A stretch of DNA of 6,691 nt, from NCBI GenBank assembly GCA_027450125.1, contig DAIDKG010000366.1, forward strand, positions 1 through 6,691. Reading direction: 5' to 3'. The position numbers and the translations under genes are program-made. The DNA is from Bordetella sp. GTDB lineage: Bacteria; Pseudomonadota; Gammaproteobacteria; Burkholderiales; Burkholderiaceae_B. This document shows positions 6,170 through 6,691 of the stretch, piece after piece; the stretch's first letter is position 1, and each line of letters starts with the position of its first letter. The notes under the pieces were generated by a model. The model was not told the DNA's origin and made no database searches. It saw only the letters and a list, made by a program, of their open reading frames with translations.

Positions 6170-6691
6170 TCAGCCCAGCTTGCGCAGAAAGGCGAGCACG
6201 GCACGGCCCGCCAGCTCGGCGTCCTGCTCGCTGATGGTCTCCAGCGGGTTGTGGCTGATGCCGCCGTTGCCGCAGCGCACGAACAGCATGCTCACCGGTG
6301 CGACTTCCTCGAGAATCTTGGCGTCGTGGCCCGCGCCCGAGGGCAGCTCGAATTCCGGTTGGCCCAGTTCGGCCAGTACGCTCCGCCATAGCGCGCGATG
6401 CTCGGGCGAGCAAGGCGCGGCGGCCACGGTCCAGGGTTCCTGGGCGTCTTCGATGCCGACATGGCGGCGGGCGCAGATCTGCTCGATCCTATGCTGCACG
6501 TCGGCCACCGCCGCGTCGCGCGTGGCGTCGTCGGCGGCGCGGATATCCAGGCTCATCCGGCAGGCTCCCGGGATCACGTTGACCGATCCGGCGGGCACTT
6601 CCAGCATGCCCACGGTGCCCACCAGCGTCTCGGCCTGGCTGCAGCGTTCTTCCACGTAGAGCGCGATTTCCGCGGCGGCGCAGGCGGCGTC
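6170..6691 (-). CDS. Second Zn-dependent hydantoinase/carbamoylase-family amidohydrolase, 5' part outside the window
   Basis: The visible 173 codons form the C-terminal part; the reading frame is open to the window edge, so the start lies beyond it. It begins at DAACAAAEIALY, matching DAACAAAEIVLA in the gene at 1-968. Present are GSVNVIPG and SLDIR, the substrate-contact region of the lid domain; SGAGHDAKILEEVAPVSMLF; and SHNPLE with the C-terminal metal His at 6251-6253. The missing N-terminal part would carry the other metal ligands. Like its homologue it should hydrolyse an N-carbamoyl or ureido compound in the cytoplasm. It lies upstream of, and in the same direction as, the importer genes with a 200-bp gap, so it may share transcription with them. 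Family certain, substrate unknown. Confidence 0.92.
   Translation of the reverse strand, partial: DAACAAAEIALYVEERCSQAETLVGTVGMLEVPAGSVNVIPGACRMSLDIRAADDATRDAAVADVQHRIEQICARRHVGIEDAQEPWTVAAAPCSPEHRALWRSVLAELGQPEFELPSGAGHDAKILEEVAPVSMLFVRCGNGGISHNPLETISEQDAELAGRAVLAFLRKLG
6251..6298. repeat. 48-bp perfect inverted repeat, right copy (inside second amidohydrolase gene)
   Basis: This is the partner of 840-887 in opposite orientation, about 5.4 kb away, in the homologous position of the second amidohydrolase gene. It reflects common ancestry and perhaps gene conversion. Confidence 0.85.

Overview
This is a GC-rich window, except for two AT-rich regulatory gaps. Composition, codon use and protein style suggest a Burkholderiales betaproteobacterium, most like Bordetella/Achromobacter (Alcaligenaceae). 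That taxonomic guess rests on overall impression, not on a marker gene. No RNA gene, CRISPR array, insertion sequence or phage feature was recognised.

Layout. Positions 1-968 (+) hold the 3' part of a zinc-dependent N-carbamoyl-amino-acid/ureido amidohydrolase. A 73-bp gap with competing hairpins follows. Positions 1042-2307 (-) encode an M20 metallohydrolase whose metal site departs from the family pattern. A 117-bp AT-rich divergent promoter region separates it from 2425-3120 (+), a GntR regulator with an FCD ligand domain. Only 11 bp separate that gene's stop from the stop of a minus-strand ABC importer operon. Read 5' to 3' on the minus strand, the operon is: periplasmic binding protein (5969-5187), permease (5159-4491), permease (4494-3835) and ATPase (3854-3132), with a 27-bp gap, a 4-bp overlap and a 20-bp overlap. 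Upstream of it on the same strand, 6691-6170 is the 3' end of a second amidohydrolase, homologous to the first. It is separated from the binding protein by 200 bp holding a strong hairpin and an operator-like palindrome.

Proposed logic (inference). The importer brings an amino-acid-like compound into the cytoplasm, and the amidohydrolases and M20 enzyme remove its N-substituent. Aligned by eye with HisJ, the binding protein keeps the arginine that binds a carboxylate but lacks the aspartate that binds an alpha-ammonium group. This fits an N-blocked (carbamoyl/ureido/acyl) ligand. Palindromes of the form TTGTATaCAA lie both in the gntR/M20 divergent region and in front of the binding-protein gene, so the GntR protein probably controls both units. 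The cluster therefore looks like a small regulated salvage system for N-modified amino acids of unknown identity.
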